In this document: positions 18,733 through 27,351 of the stretch, in pieces | How the letters are laid out: every line of letters begins with the position of its first letter | Numbering within the stretch: the stretch's first letter is position 1 | Made by a program: the position numbers and the translations under genes | Source: Prosthecobacter dejongeii | Lineage (GTDB): Bacteria > Verrucomicrobiota > Verrucomicrobiia > Verrucomicrobiales > Verrucomicrobiaceae | Assembly (NCBI RefSeq): GCF_014203045.1 | Contig: NZ_JACHIF010000005.1 | Span: 248,001-312,000, forward strand | Length of the DNA: 64,000 bases | Reading direction: 5' to 3' | Notes under the pieces: generated by a model | What the model was told of the DNA's origin: nothing | Database searches by the model: none | The model's input: the letters and a program-made list of their open reading frames with translations, nothing else

Positions 18733-20091
18733 ATGAACATCAACGTCGAACACCAGCCAAACTGCCGCGCTATCGCTCACATCCGTGTGCCGGCCGAAGA
18801 AGTCGCCAAGCAGCGCTCCGCCATCACCGCCTACTTTGCCACCCAGGTGCGCCTGCCCGGCTTCCGTCCAGGTAAGGCCCCGGCTGCTGCCGTGCAAAAG
18901 CGTTTCGGTGATGACATCCGCAGTGAGTTGGAAAAGCAGCTCATCAATGACGGCCTGCGCACCGCCATCAAAAATGAAGGCCTGGAAGTCATCAATATCC
19001 TTTCCGTCACCGACAAGATCCTCCACGAGACGGATCAGAGCTTCAGCTTCAGCGCTGAAATGAGCCTGGCTCCAAAGATTGAGCTGCCCGAGTACAAAGG
19101 CATTCCGGTGAAGCTGGCCCGCATCGAAGTAACCGATGCCGACGTGGACCACGACATCCTGCACCTGCGTGAGCGTTATGCCACCTTTGCCGATGTGGAG
19201 CGTCCTGCGGCCCTGGGTGATGCTGTCGTGCTGGGTTTCACGGGCAGCCTGGAAGGCAAGCCTCTGGCCGAAGTGCTGCCTGATGCGCCAGAGCATCTCA
19301 AGCAGATCGAAGAAAACTGGTTCCTTCTGGACGCTGAAGAAGACTTCCTCCCTGGCTTCTACGCAGGCTTGGTGGGCATCTCGAAAGATGAGCAGCGCAC
19401 ACTTTCCCTGGCGCTTCCAGAGGACTTCGCTTTCGAAGGCCTTCGCGGCAAGACGCTGGACCTGGCTGTGACCTGCAAAGGCGTGAAGGACAAAGTGGTG
19501 CCTGCTCTAGACGCCGAGTTCATTCAAAAAATCGGTGGGGGTGACATGACCGAAGAAACCCTCCGTGGTGAAGTGAAGGAAGCCGTGCGCCGTCGCCGCG
19601 AGCAGGCCCGTGAGACTGCTAAGAGCAATCAGGTCATCGCACACATCTTTGAAAAGGTGGAGTTCGACGTACCTCAGGACATCGTCAATCGTGAGGCTCA
19701 GCGCCGCACGAACGACATCGCCATGCGCGCCATGCAGCAGGGCATTTCCCAAGATGAGTTGGTGAAGCAGCAGGATGAGATCCTGAGCAACGCCACCAAC
19801 CAGGCCAAGCAGAGTGTGAAGGTCAGCTTCATCCTGGAACAGGTGGCTAAGAAGGAAGGTCTCAGCATCACGGATGAGCAGCTCACTTACGCGCTGGCGA
19901 ACATGGCTGCCCGCCAGAAGAAGCCCGTGAAGAAGTTCATGGCTGAAGCTCAGAAAAATGGCATGATCGAGCGCATGCGCGATGATCTTCTGCTAGAAAG
20001 CGCTCTGCAGTTCCTCAAGGACAATGCTCAGATCGAAGAAACCGAGCCTGAAGCTGAACACTGCGATACCCACTCCCCCGCAGCGGCCTAA
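18733..20091 (+). CDS. tig: Trigger factor, ribosome-associated chaperone
   Basis: Trigger factor binds ribosomes near the exit tunnel and shields nascent chains. The 452-residue product shows the N-terminal ribosome-binding domain with the signature loop LPGFRPGKAPAAAVQKRFG (about residues 39-57, including G-F-R-P-G-K). A PPIase-like middle domain (LGDAVVLGFTGSLEGKPL...FLPGFYAGLVGISKDEQRTLSL, about 155-235) and the long helical C-terminal chaperone arms follow. The reading frame extends upstream to 18448, but that part overlaps the lipoprotein gene; MNINVEHQPNCRAIAHIRV at 18733 is the genuine start. A strong terminator ends the transcript. Confidence 0.95.
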   Translation: MNINVEHQPNCRAIAHIRVPAEEVAKQRSAITAYFATQVRLPGFRPGKAPAAAVQKRFGDDIRSELEKQLINDGLRTAIKNEGLEVINILSVTDKILHETDQSFSFSAEMSLAPKIELPEYKGIPVKLARIEVTDADVDHDILHLRERYATFADVERPAALGDAVVLGFTGSLEGKPLAEVLPDAPEHLKQIEENWFLLDAEEDFLPGFYAGLVGISKDEQRTLSLALPEDFAFEGLRGKTLDLAVTCKGVKDKVVPALDAEFIQKIGGGDMTEETLRGEVKEAVRRRREQARETAKSNQVIAHIFEKVEFDVPQDIVNREAQRRTNDIAMRAMQQGISQDELVKQQDEILSNATNQAKQSVKVSFILEQVAKKEGLSITDEQLTYALANMAARQKKPVKKFMAEAQKNGMIERMRDDLLLESALQFLKDNAQIEETEPEAEHCDTHSPAAA

Positions 20092-20127
20092 CTACCCGTT
20101 GTTTTAAGAGGTCTTGTTTCCTCTCAC

Positions 20128-20164
20128 ACTCGCCCAACGGTTCTCCCGTTGGGCGAGTTTTTTT
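20128..20164 (+). terminator. Rho-independent terminator after tig
   Basis: A perfect 13-bp stem (ACTCGCCCAACGG at 20128-20140 with CCGTTGGGCGAGT at 20146-20158) has a 5-nt loop and is followed by a run of seven T. Confidence 0.93.
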
Positions 20165-20230
20165 GGGGCAGCCCATGCTGTGGCAGAATCCTCGGTTGTC
20201 AGAGTTGTCCCTGAGTTGCATCCTGGGCAC

Positions 20231-20824
20231 ATGAAACTCCTCTCCGCTTCTCTCCTGGCCGCCCTGGTATCTTTTGCCTGGGGTTATGTCTCCTGGATGC
20301 TCATGGGTTGGCATCAGCAGAGCCTGCATGATTTCCGTGATGAGGCTGCTGTGGCTGAAGTTCTCAAGGCGAATGCCACGCACGGCACAGGCATTTACAC
20401 GCTGCCCTTTCCCCGAAAAGCCGTCTCCTACGCAGACCCAGCGGAGCAAAAGTCCCTGAACGAAGCCCATGAAAAGGCTAAAAGCGAGGGCCCTTACCTG
20501 TATGCCATTCTGCGCCCCGGCCGCCATGACTGGGATATGAACAGTAGCCTCGGCTGGAGCTTGGGTCGTTCATTTTTGGCCGCGCTTATCTTGGGCGCGT
20601 TGCTGCATCAAACGGTGTTGTCTTTTCCTGGACGGCTGGCTTTTTGTGGTGCGGCGGGCCTCTTTGCTGGGCTGGTGTGTATCTTCCCACAGCACATTTG
20701 GTTTGAGCTGCCCGTGCGTGAGGTCATCGTAGGCATGGCCGATTACGTGATTGAGTGGACTCTGGCAGGACTTGTTTTGGCTCTTTTTCTGAGCAAAGAA
20801 CCCACTGAGCGCGATTTACGCTGA
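20231..20824 (+). CDS. Membrane protein of unknown function
   Basis: A 197-residue integral membrane protein with a hydrophobic N-terminal helix (LLSASLLAALVSFAWGYVSWML), a soluble loop of about 90 residues and three hydrophobic segments in the second half (FLAALILGALLHQTVL, LAFCGAAGLFAGLVCIF, IEWTLAGLVLALFL). The loop lacks cysteine pairs and has no recognised enzyme motif. I start it at the ATG at 20231, right after the trigger factor terminator, since the longer frame would run back through that terminator. It could be transcribed with transaldolase, 110 bp downstream, but the spacing does not require this. Confidence 0.7.
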   Translation: MKLLSASLLAALVSFAWGYVSWMLMGWHQQSLHDFRDEAAVAEVLKANATHGTGIYTLPFPRKAVSYADPAEQKSLNEAHEKAKSEGPYLYAILRPGRHDWDMNSSLGWSLGRSFLAALILGALLHQTVLSFPGRLAFCGAAGLFAGLVCIFPQHIWFELPVREVIVGMADYVIEWTLAGLVLALFLSKEPTERDLR

Positions 20825-20934
20825 GTTTTCTCGCTTTTGGCCTGCCTTTTCTGGCACCGCTTTCCTCTCACCCATGCACCGCCGCTTGCATCCGGCCTGC
20901 TTGCCCTTATTCTCGACGCCCCAAATAAGAACGT

Positions 20935-21888
20935 ATGAACCAGCTCGACCAGCTCAAGCAGCACACCATCGTTGTCGCCGACACGGGTGACTTCGAGGCC
21001 ATGAAGGCCTACAAGCCCCAGGACGCCACCACCAATCCTTCCCTCATTCTCCAGGCTTCTCAGAAGGCGGAGTACAAGTCCCTCGTGGATCAGGCCATTG
21101 CCGAGCACAAAGGCAGCGCCCTCACAGGTGGTGCGAAGGTCGAGTCCATCATGGACCGCATCCTGATTCTTTTCGGGGTCGAAATTCTGAAAATCGTCCC
21201 AGGTCGTGTCTCTACGGAGGTGGATGCCCGCCTTTCCTTTGATACCCAGGGCAATGTGGACAAAGCCCGCCAGCTCATCAGCATGTATGAGAAGGAAGGC
21301 ATCGCCCGTGAGCGTGTGCTGATCAAGATCGCCTCTACCTGGGAAGGCATCAAAGCGGCTGAGATCCTTCAGAAAGAAGGTATCAATTGCAACCTCACTC
21401 TCCTTTTCAGCCTCGCCCAGGCCGTGGCCTGTGCCGAAGGCGGCATCAAGCTCATCTCTCCTTTCGTGGGTCGTATCCTAGACTGGCACAAGAAGAGCAC
21501 AGGCAAGGATTACGCTCCAGCGGAAGACCCCGGTGTGGAGTCCGTGACGCAGATCTACAACTACTACAAGCACTTCGGTTACAAGACTGAGGTCATGGGT
21601 GCAAGCTTCCGCAACAAAGGTGAAATCACCGAGCTGGCTGGCTGCGATCTCCTCACCATCAGCCCGGGTCTTCTTGGCGAACTCCAGGCTTCGGACGAGG
21701 CTCTGACCGCCAAGCTGAATACCGAAAACGCGAAGTCCCTGAAAATCGAGCGCATCGGTAGTGATGAGAAGACCTTCCGCTGGCTCTTCAATGAAGACGC
21801 CATGGCCACGGAAAAGACCGCTGAAGGCATCCGTAACTTCGGCAAGGACATCGTGAAGCTGGAAAAGCTGATCGAAGCAGGTCTGTAA
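20935..21888 (+). CDS. tal: Transaldolase
   Basis: A 317-residue transaldolase of the TalB type, exchanging dihydroxyacetone units between sedoheptulose 7-phosphate and glyceraldehyde 3-phosphate in the pentose phosphate pathway. Hallmarks are [16 protein letters not shown] (residues 27-42), [14 protein letters not shown], and the Schiff-base lysine K131 in [17 protein letters not shown], followed by [13 protein letters not shown]. Length matches classical TalB. The ATG at 20935 is preceded by AATAAGAACGT, a weak ribosome binding site. A strong terminator lies 22 bp after the stop. Confidence 0.95.
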   Translation: MNQLDQLKQHTIVVADTGDFEAMKAYKPQDATTNPSLILQASQKAEYKSLVDQAIAEHKGSALTGGAKVESIMDRILILFGVEILKIVPGRVSTEVDARLSFDTQGNVDKARQLISMYEKEGIARERVLIKIASTWEGIKAAEILQKEGINCNLTLLFSLAQAVACAEGGIKLISPFVGRILDWHKKSTGKDYAPAEDPGVESVTQIYNYYKHFGYKTEVMGASFRNKGEITELAGCDLLTISPGLLGELQASDEALTAKLNTENAKSLKIERIGSDEKTFRWLFNEDAMATEKTAEGIRNFGKDIVKLEKLIEAGL

Positions 21889-21910
21889 TCTGCCTCCCGC
21901 AAATCTCTCG

Positions 21911-21943
21911 GCGCGATCCCTTAATTGGGATCGCGCTTTTTTT
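21911..21943 (+). terminator. Rho-independent terminator after transaldolase
   Basis: A perfect 10-bp stem GCGCGATCCC / GGGATCGCGC with loop TTAATT is followed by TTTTTTT. Confidence 0.93.
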
Positions 21944-21967
21944 GTGTCTATAGGTGAGGGGCAGGTC

Positions 21968-22033
21968 TTTAAATTCCCACTTGATTGAAAGGAATTAAAG
22001 CGTATTTAAATCCACACTCATTAAGTGTGAATT
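21968..22033 (+). promoter_or_regulatory. Promoter and operator of cassette gene A
   Basis: TTTAAATTCCCACTTGA (21968-21984) leads into a sigma70-like promoter with -35 TTGATT (21981), a 16-bp spacer and -10 TATTTA (22003). It is followed by CACACT-CATTA-AGTGTG, a perfect inverted repeat at 22013-22029 whose flanks (AAT/ATT) extend the symmetry. The first 52 bp align without gaps to the region upstream of cassette gene B (26564-26615), sharing about 40 positions. The match marks a common control site for the cassette. Confidence 0.65.
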
Positions 22034-22119
22034 AATGTGTGCGCTACTCTTCCTACGGAAAGCAGCTCTTTCCTCGTCCATTCCCCCCAACTGGACCTTT
22101 TTGAAATGCACCTCCTGCC

Positions 22120-25100
22120 ATGAAAGTTTTTTCCCATCCCTCTTCTCGTCGCCGCGGTATCGCGTTGGTGACGGTGATCTCATTGGTCGCTTTGATGACG
22201 ATGCTGATCGTGGCCATGTTATCCATCTCACAGACCGAATTGAAGTCTGCCCATGTCAGTGCCGATGGGCAGCAGGCCCGCCAGCTTTCCGAAGTGGCGG
22301 TGAATATGGTGATCTCACAACTGCGCAAAGCCACCACGCAGAACACGGGCGCAGCCGGTTGGGAGGCCTGGACCTCACAGCCAGGCGTGGTGCGCCGCTA
22401 CGCCACCAATGGACAGGCACAGTCCGCTTATAAGCTCTACTCCAGCCCCGTGCTGGTGCTGCGTGACCCGGGGAATATCGAAGCTCAATTGTTGGCTGAC
22501 GTCGTTCCAGCAGACTGGCAGGAGCGCCCTCATCGTTTTGTGGACTTGAATCGCCCAGCCGTGCGTTCCAACCCACAGGGGCAGCCGCTGCTACTGTTTC
22601 CCATCCTCGACCCGCGCGCGCAGGGGGACGGCACTCCGAGTGTCGGTGGCTTTTCCTACCGTGAACAAAATGCGGCCGGGCAGCAAGTGGGCGGTGTGCG
22701 CACAGCCGGGGGGGATCGCCAACGGGTGCCTATGCCTGTGGAATGGCTCTATGTCCTGAAGGATGGCACTCTAGGCAGCTTGGATCAGTCTCAAGAATTT
22801 GTGGGGCCTTCACCTGCCACCCCGCAGAACCCCATTGTCGGGCGTGTGGCTTTCTGGACGGATGACGAAGCCTCGAAGGTGAATATCAACACGGCCTCAG
22901 AACCTACCCCGTGGGCCATGCCAACCTTTTTTTATGAAGAGGATGCGAAGTATGCTCGCTATCAACCGGTGGGCGGTGAATTCCAGAGATACCCAGGGCA
23001 CCCGGCCACGACGGCCTTGAGCCCGGTGCTGTTTCCGGGTCAACTTTTAAGCTCAGCGCAAAAAGAATCCATCTATGATCTCATTCCTAAAGTGGGGGCA
23101 GGGGGCAGCCGTGGCGGCACACGAGCCTACAGTGATCCAGACATCGCTGCCGTCGCTTTGTCCACCTTCCGGAAAGAACGCCTTTTTGCCAGTCTAGATG
23201 AGCTGCTCCTGAATGAAAACCGTCAGCCGAATACCCTGGGCAGCACCACGCTAAATGCCACAGACATTCAGCGGGCTGGGTTCTTCCTCACCGCACATAG
23301 TCGTGCACCTGAGGCCAATCCGCTCGGCCTGCCAAAGATCGCGGCCTGGCCAGTCAGTTACCGGGGGCCAGAATATCGTACTTCGTTTGATCAGCTCATA
23401 GCTCACTGCGGCACTCTGCGCACGGTCAACGGCACTCGCAGTTACGTCTTCCAGCGTGGGTGGGCAGACTCTCCCACCCAGGATGTGGATCACCCAGAAA
23501 ACAAGGTGTTGCTGGAATATCTGGAGGAAGTGCTATCCCGGCCTGTTCCCGGATTCACCACTTCAGCGGGGCAAACATTTAACCAAAAGTACGACAAGGA
23601 TTTGAATCAGATCCTGGTGGAAATTTTCGATTATGTTCGCAGTGTGAATCTGCATGACGGCAGTCTCATTCGTGGAACGGATAAGTTCGACGGTACAGGC
23701 AAGGCGCAAAATGCCATGCTAGGATACATCGCTGGGAGTGCCCGCCCCACCACCTTCAAGACCTTTACAGACCCGCGCTTTTTCGGGGCTGCCACGGATC
23801 CTGATGATCCTGATGCAGAAAGTGGCCAGGTAGAAAAGTTAGGCTTTCCAGGACATGGGCAGGTGACACCCGCCCGCTGGACGACCAAGAGTGGAGACGT
23901 GGTGCAGGGCTTTGGCCGCTTCCCCACCATCACAGAAGTGGGGCTGCATTTCATTTGCGCCGCAGACAACACCGATGATCCGAACAACCCTTTGATCGAA
24001 AAAGATCCTTCGATTGGCAAGCCGGGTGGCGGCAGCGCTAAGAAAGGCCAGCTAGGCACGAATCTGCCCAATGGCGCGGAAGATCGTTGGTACTCCAATT
24101 TTCCGCCTCGCCCGTATCCGGATCCCACGCTGAATCAGCCCAAGGATGATGTGAAGTATCCCTTCACAGGAGGCTTTCCTTATGGACCTGACAAGACACA
24201 TCCAGGATATAAAAGAGACAATTGGAATCACCAGCTTCAGTCGAACACGCCTCTGAAACCAGGCTTCCGGCGTATCCAGGCGCGTTTGCTTCTAGAGTTC
24301 TTTATCCCCACGGCGGGTTATACTCTCATTGAGCCCGACCTCACGGTGAAGGTGAAAGGCCTGAGCAAATTCCGCGTCAATGGCAAGCCACTCTTCCTCA
24401 ATGACGAGGAGCTTTTTTACACGGGCCGCAGGGCCACACACCCTGGAGCCCAAATGCAGGGTGGTTATGGCACGGGACTCAAAGGCCTGCTGCGCGGGCG
24501 TGAGGTGCCTGCTCGCTCCCCCATGCCCGCAGACGTGAGCTATGGAAATGATAACTGGGAAGTGAAGCCGACATCCTCCGTGAAGGATACCCAGTGCGTC
24601 TTGAATTATGACCTTATCAGCAACTTTGTGGACATTGAAGTCGGTCGCCAAGGGGAGTTGAACATGCTGCTCAGCAACACAGATCAGGTGCAAGCGGTGC
24701 CTTTGACCGTGGAGGTCTATTCGGGGCATCTGGGGCGCACCACTTCCACTCTAGAGACTCCTGCGGAACTGGTACAGACCCTGCAGCCAGAATTTCCTGC
24801 GGTGTCTCTGCGCCCTCCTACACTCGTGCGCACAGCGGCTCGTCCGGTGGGTCCTGACCAGGGGCGTGAGCCACCGGCTTGGTGGACGTTTTACACCCGA
24901 GGTGCGCTGGGTTTTAACGGTCGCGAGACATTGATCGGCCTGGATAAAAAAGCGCCTCAGGGTGGGGCGACTTTGCGTGGCCGCCTCTTCCGTCATCACA
25001 TCGCCCCGCATGTGAATAATAAGCACACCATGGGTGCTTTCTTTTTTGGCTTTGATTCCGCGCAGCCCGGTGCTCCGCGCATCTTCCGCACTCAGGATAA

Positions 25101-26463
25101 TGCCACCAACCAAAACCTCATTGATCAGGCGGAAGAGAAGGAAGGCAGCGACGTGGTGCAGACGGTCACCATTCGTCATGGGGACTATCGCCTGACTGCG
25201 GCGAAGCAAGTGGTGCCAGCAGCGGATTGGGCCTCACATCGTCATTATGGCAAACGCAGGTTGGCACATAGTTTAACCAACTTTGTATCCAATCATTTGC
25301 CTGGTTATGACTACGGCGGCAATACCGACTATGCCGACCGCTTGGTGCCCAATGTCGCTGGTGCAGGTTACCCCAACCATCGTCTGCCTGACTTCCCCTA
25401 CCTGGCAGATGCACGCGAGGCCGCACATCGTTATGGCGATTTTGACAACGGCTCCGGCACCCATCGGGATGGTCCATACATCAATAAGCCGGATGAGGGG
25501 AATCTGAACATCGTGGCAGGCAATGGGGGCGTCGCTTACTTCAGTGAGAGTGCTCAGCACCGCACGACGGAGCAGGATTTTTATTCGCCCAATCGCATGA
25601 TTCCCTCGCCCGTCATGTTCGGTTCGCTGCCCTCAGGCGTGCATGCGGGAGACCCTTGGAAAACGTTGCTATTCCGTCCTCAGCAAGGTCATCCAGGTGG
25701 GCCGACCAAGCTGGGGGGCAATAGCCCGGCTGACCATTTGTTGCTGGAATACTTCTGGATGCCCGTGGTGGAGCCGTATGCCATCAGCGAGCCGTTCTCC
25801 ACGGCGGGTAAGGTGAATCTGAATTATCAAATTTTTCCCTTCACCCACATCCGCCGCGCCACGGCACTGCATGCAGCCTTAGCGGGGGAAGTGATCCATG
25901 CAGTGCCGACGGAGGATGCGCCTAACTACAAAGTATTTCCAGATGCCAACAACCAGAACGCATTTTGGGGCAGCACACAGGGGAAGCAGTGGCACTACAA
26001 GGTGGATGTGGAAAAGACCCTCGCTCAGTTTGAGCAGCGTTTCGCCCAGGGGCGCACTTTCATCAGTCCTAGCGAGATTTGCGACATCCACTTGGTACCC
26101 AAAGATGTGCCGGGGATTGAGGATCACACCAAGATGGATGACTTCTGGCGTGCTCACCGCCTCACGGGAGATAACACCCGCGAGCGTCCCTACGCTGGCC
26201 TTTATCCACGGGTGACCACGCGGTCAAATACCTTCCGCGTTCACTACATCGCACAGACGATCAAAAAAGCCCGTTCCTCAGGCCCTCAGACAATGGAAGA
26301 GGCCGATAAGATCACAGGTGAGTACCGCGGCTCCACGCTCATTGAGCGGCATTTGGACCCTACCCAACCTGACCTGCCTGACTTCGCGATCAATCCTTCA
26401 GGTCAGACGCTGGATCACTACCATCAGTTCCGCATCTTACAGACTCAGCGTTTTGGCTTTTAG
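22120..26463 (+). CDS. Verru_Chthon cassette protein A (GspK-like N-terminus, giant ectodomain)
   Basis: A 1447-residue protein matching the first member of the Verru_Chthon cassette, a set of families known from Verrucomicrobia without a defined function. The N-terminus RRRGIALVTVISLVALMTMLIVAMLSI resembles class III/type IV prepilin leaders: processing would follow G13. It lacks Glu at +5 (Thr instead), as in the GspK tip pseudopilin of type II secretion. TELKSAHVSADGQQARQLSEVAVNM continues the helix. The ectodomain is about four times the size of GspK and includes the GspK-like stretch VGRVAFWTDDEASKVNINTASEPTPW near residue 240. I infer a surface or secretion-tip role. A terminator follows, so it is probably transcribed alone from its own promoter. 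Confidence 0.85.
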   Translation: MKVFSHPSSRRRGIALVTVISLVALMTMLIVAMLSISQTELKSAHVSADGQQARQLSEVAVNMVISQLRKATTQNTGAAGWEAWTSQPGVVRRYATNGQAQSAYKLYSSPVLVLRDPGNIEAQLLADVVPADWQERPHRFVDLNRPAVRSNPQGQPLLLFPILDPRAQGDGTPSVGGFSYREQNAAGQQVGGVRTAGGDRQRVPMPVEWLYVLKDGTLGSLDQSQEFVGPSPATPQNPIVGRVAFWTDDEASKVNINTASEPTPWAMPTFFYEEDAKYARYQPVGGEFQRYPGHPATTALSPVLFPGQLLSSAQKESIYDLIPKVGAGGSRGGTRAYSDPDIAAVALSTFRKERLFASLDELLLNENRQPNTLGSTTLNATDIQRAGFFLTAHSRAPEANPLGLPKIAAWPVSYRGPEYRTSFDQLIAHCGTLRTVNGTRSYVFQRGWADSPTQDVDHPENKVLLEYLEEVLSRPVPGFTTSAGQTFNQKYDKDLNQILVEIFDYVRSVNLHDGSLIRGTDKFDGTGKAQNAMLGYIAGSARPTTFKTFTDPRFFGAATDPDDPDAESGQVEKLGFPGHGQVTPARWTTKSGDVVQGFGRFPTITEVGLHFICAADNTDDPNNPLIEKDPSIGKPGGGSAKKGQLGTNLPNGAEDRWYSNFPPRPYPDPTLNQPKDDVKYPFTGGFPYGPDKTHPGYKRDNWNHQLQSNTPLKPGFRRIQARLLLEFFIPTAGYTLIEPDLTVKVKGLSKFRVNGKPLFLNDEELFYTGRRATHPGAQMQGGYGTGLKGLLRGREVPARSPMPADVSYGNDNWEVKPTSSVKDTQCVLNYDLISNFVDIEVGRQGELNMLLSNTDQVQAVPLTVEVYSGHLGRTTSTLETPAELVQTLQPEFPAVSLRPPTLVRTAARPVGPDQGREPPAWWTFYTRGALGFNGRETLIGLDKKAPQGGATLRGRLFRHHIAPHVNNKHTMGAFFFGFDSAQPGAPRIFRTQDNATNQNLIDQAEEKEGSDVVQTVTIRHGDYRLTAAKQVVPAADWASHRHYGKRRLAHSLTNFVSNHLPGYDYGGNTDYADRLVPNVAGAGYPNHRLPDFPYLADAREAAHRYGDFDNGSGTHRDGPYINKPDEGNLNIVAGNGGVAYFSESAQHRTTEQDFYSPNRMIPSPVMFGSLPSGVHAGDPWKTLLFRPQQGHPGGPTKLGGNSPADHLLLEYFWMPVVEPYAISEPFSTAGKVNLNYQIFPFTHIRRATALHAALAGEVIHAVPTEDAPNYKVFPDANNQNAFWGSTQGKQWHYKVDVEKTLAQFEQRFAQGRTFISPSEICDIHLVPKDVPGIEDHTKMDDFWRAHRLTGDNTRERPYAGLYPRVTTRSNTFRVHYIAQTIKKARSSGPQTMEEADKITGEYRGSTLIERHLDPTQPDLPDFAINPSGQTLDHYHQFRILQTQRFGF

Positions 26464-26496
26464 ATGGAGCCCTTTTTGAAGTGAGAACTGGACAGG

Positions 26497-26528
26497 CCCG
26501 GTGGGGAAATCTTCCCACCGGGTTTTTT
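26497..26528 (+). terminator. Rho-independent terminator between cassette genes A and B
   Basis: A perfect 9-bp stem CCCGGTGGG (26497-26505) / CCCACCGGG (26514-26522) is followed by TTTTTT. It separates A from B although they form one functional set. Confidence 0.92.
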
Positions 26529-26563
26529 GTATAAGACAGCAATCTGGACGTCCAAAAAATGAA

Positions 26564-26633
26564 TTTAAATTCCCACTTGAACAGGGTGAATTAAGGGTTA
26601 TCTAAATTCACACTCTTTCGATATGGTATATCG
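26564..26633 (+). promoter_or_regulatory. Promoter and operator of cassette gene B
   Basis: This is the near-duplicate of the gene A control region: TTTAAATTCCCACTTGA (26564-26580) is identical, GAATTAA has identical spacing, -35 is TTGAAC and -10 is TATCTA with a 16-bp spacer, then TTCACACTC. Downstream, A and B differ: here the inverted repeat is CGATAT-GGT-ATATCG (26619-26633). Confidence 0.65.
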
Positions 26634-26695
26634 TGGGTGGCGCTGATCCCACGCAGGAAGGCGTTGTTTATCCCCCCCTTTAAACTCCTCCTTTC

Positions 26696-27220
26696 ATGAA
26701 CATTCCTGCTCTCCCTCGTTCTCTTCGCCGTGGTTTCTCTTTAGTGGAGGTCACTTTGGCCAGTGGCATAACGGCGCTGGCTCTGACCACTTTGCTGGGA
26801 CTCATTCCTCAGGGGCTGACAAACATTAAAGAAGCGGGAAACTTAGCGGCTGAGACGAGGATCACTACCCACATCGTCGGCAGTATCAGCCAGGCTCCGT
26901 GGCAAGATGAAAATGGTCAAGATATCTTGGCCCCCGAGTTTAACACGCAACGTTATTTCTTTGATGATCAAGGGGTGGCCATTGAAGGCGAGGAACCCGG
27001 TGCAGATCTGGCCTATGTCGCCGTTGTCCATATTCCTGCTCGCGATGTGACCTTGCCCGCAGATGCTGCCGCTCCTGCGGACGATTCGGATGTGGATCCT
27101 TATTTACGCCGTATCACCGTGAAAGTGACGAGTGTGGCCAATAAAGATTTCGATTTTGAACACGCCTTGCCGATGGCCTATCGGACCCACACGACTTTGA
27201 TCGCTCGCGTTGGACAGTGA
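26696..27220 (+). CDS. Verru_Chthon cassette protein B (GspI-like pseudopilin)
   Basis: A 174-residue prepilin-like protein. The leader ends RRG13, followed by F14-S-L-V-E18 with the canonical Glu at +5 and a hydrophobic helix (VTLASGITALALTTLLGLIPQG). The ectodomain is short and slightly acidic. Size and the N-terminal pattern GFSLVEVTLAS match the GspI class of minor pseudopilins, and its position second in the cassette matches the family known as Verru_Chthon cassette protein B. A leader peptidase (PilD) would be needed for maturation; none lies in the window. It is preceded by its own promoter-like region and could be co-transcribed with genes C and D. Confidence 0.85.
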   Translation: MNIPALPRSLRRGFSLVEVTLASGITALALTTLLGLIPQGLTNIKEAGNLAAETRITTHIVGSISQAPWQDENGQDILAPEFNTQRYFFDDQGVAIEGEEPGADLAYVAVVHIPARDVTLPADAAAPADDSDVDPYLRRITVKVTSVANKDFDFEHALPMAYRTHTTLIARVGQ

Positions 27221-27256
27221 GGTAGGTAGGCCTAACGAATGATTGATTGAGTATAG

Positions 27257-27273
27257 GACGATCAAAGATCGTC
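27257..27273. promoter_or_regulatory. Palindrome upstream of cassette gene C
   Basis: A perfect 7-bp inverted repeat, GACGATC-AAA-GATCGTC, 79 bp before the gene C start. There is no T-run, so an operator or RNA hairpin is more likely than a terminator. Confidence 0.4.
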
Positions 27274-27351
27274 AGGTTCTAGAGGCTTTGAATGCAAGCT
27301 AGAGTCCCGTCCCTCCCCCCTATGCGACCTTAACTGAGGAGCTATCGCCCC

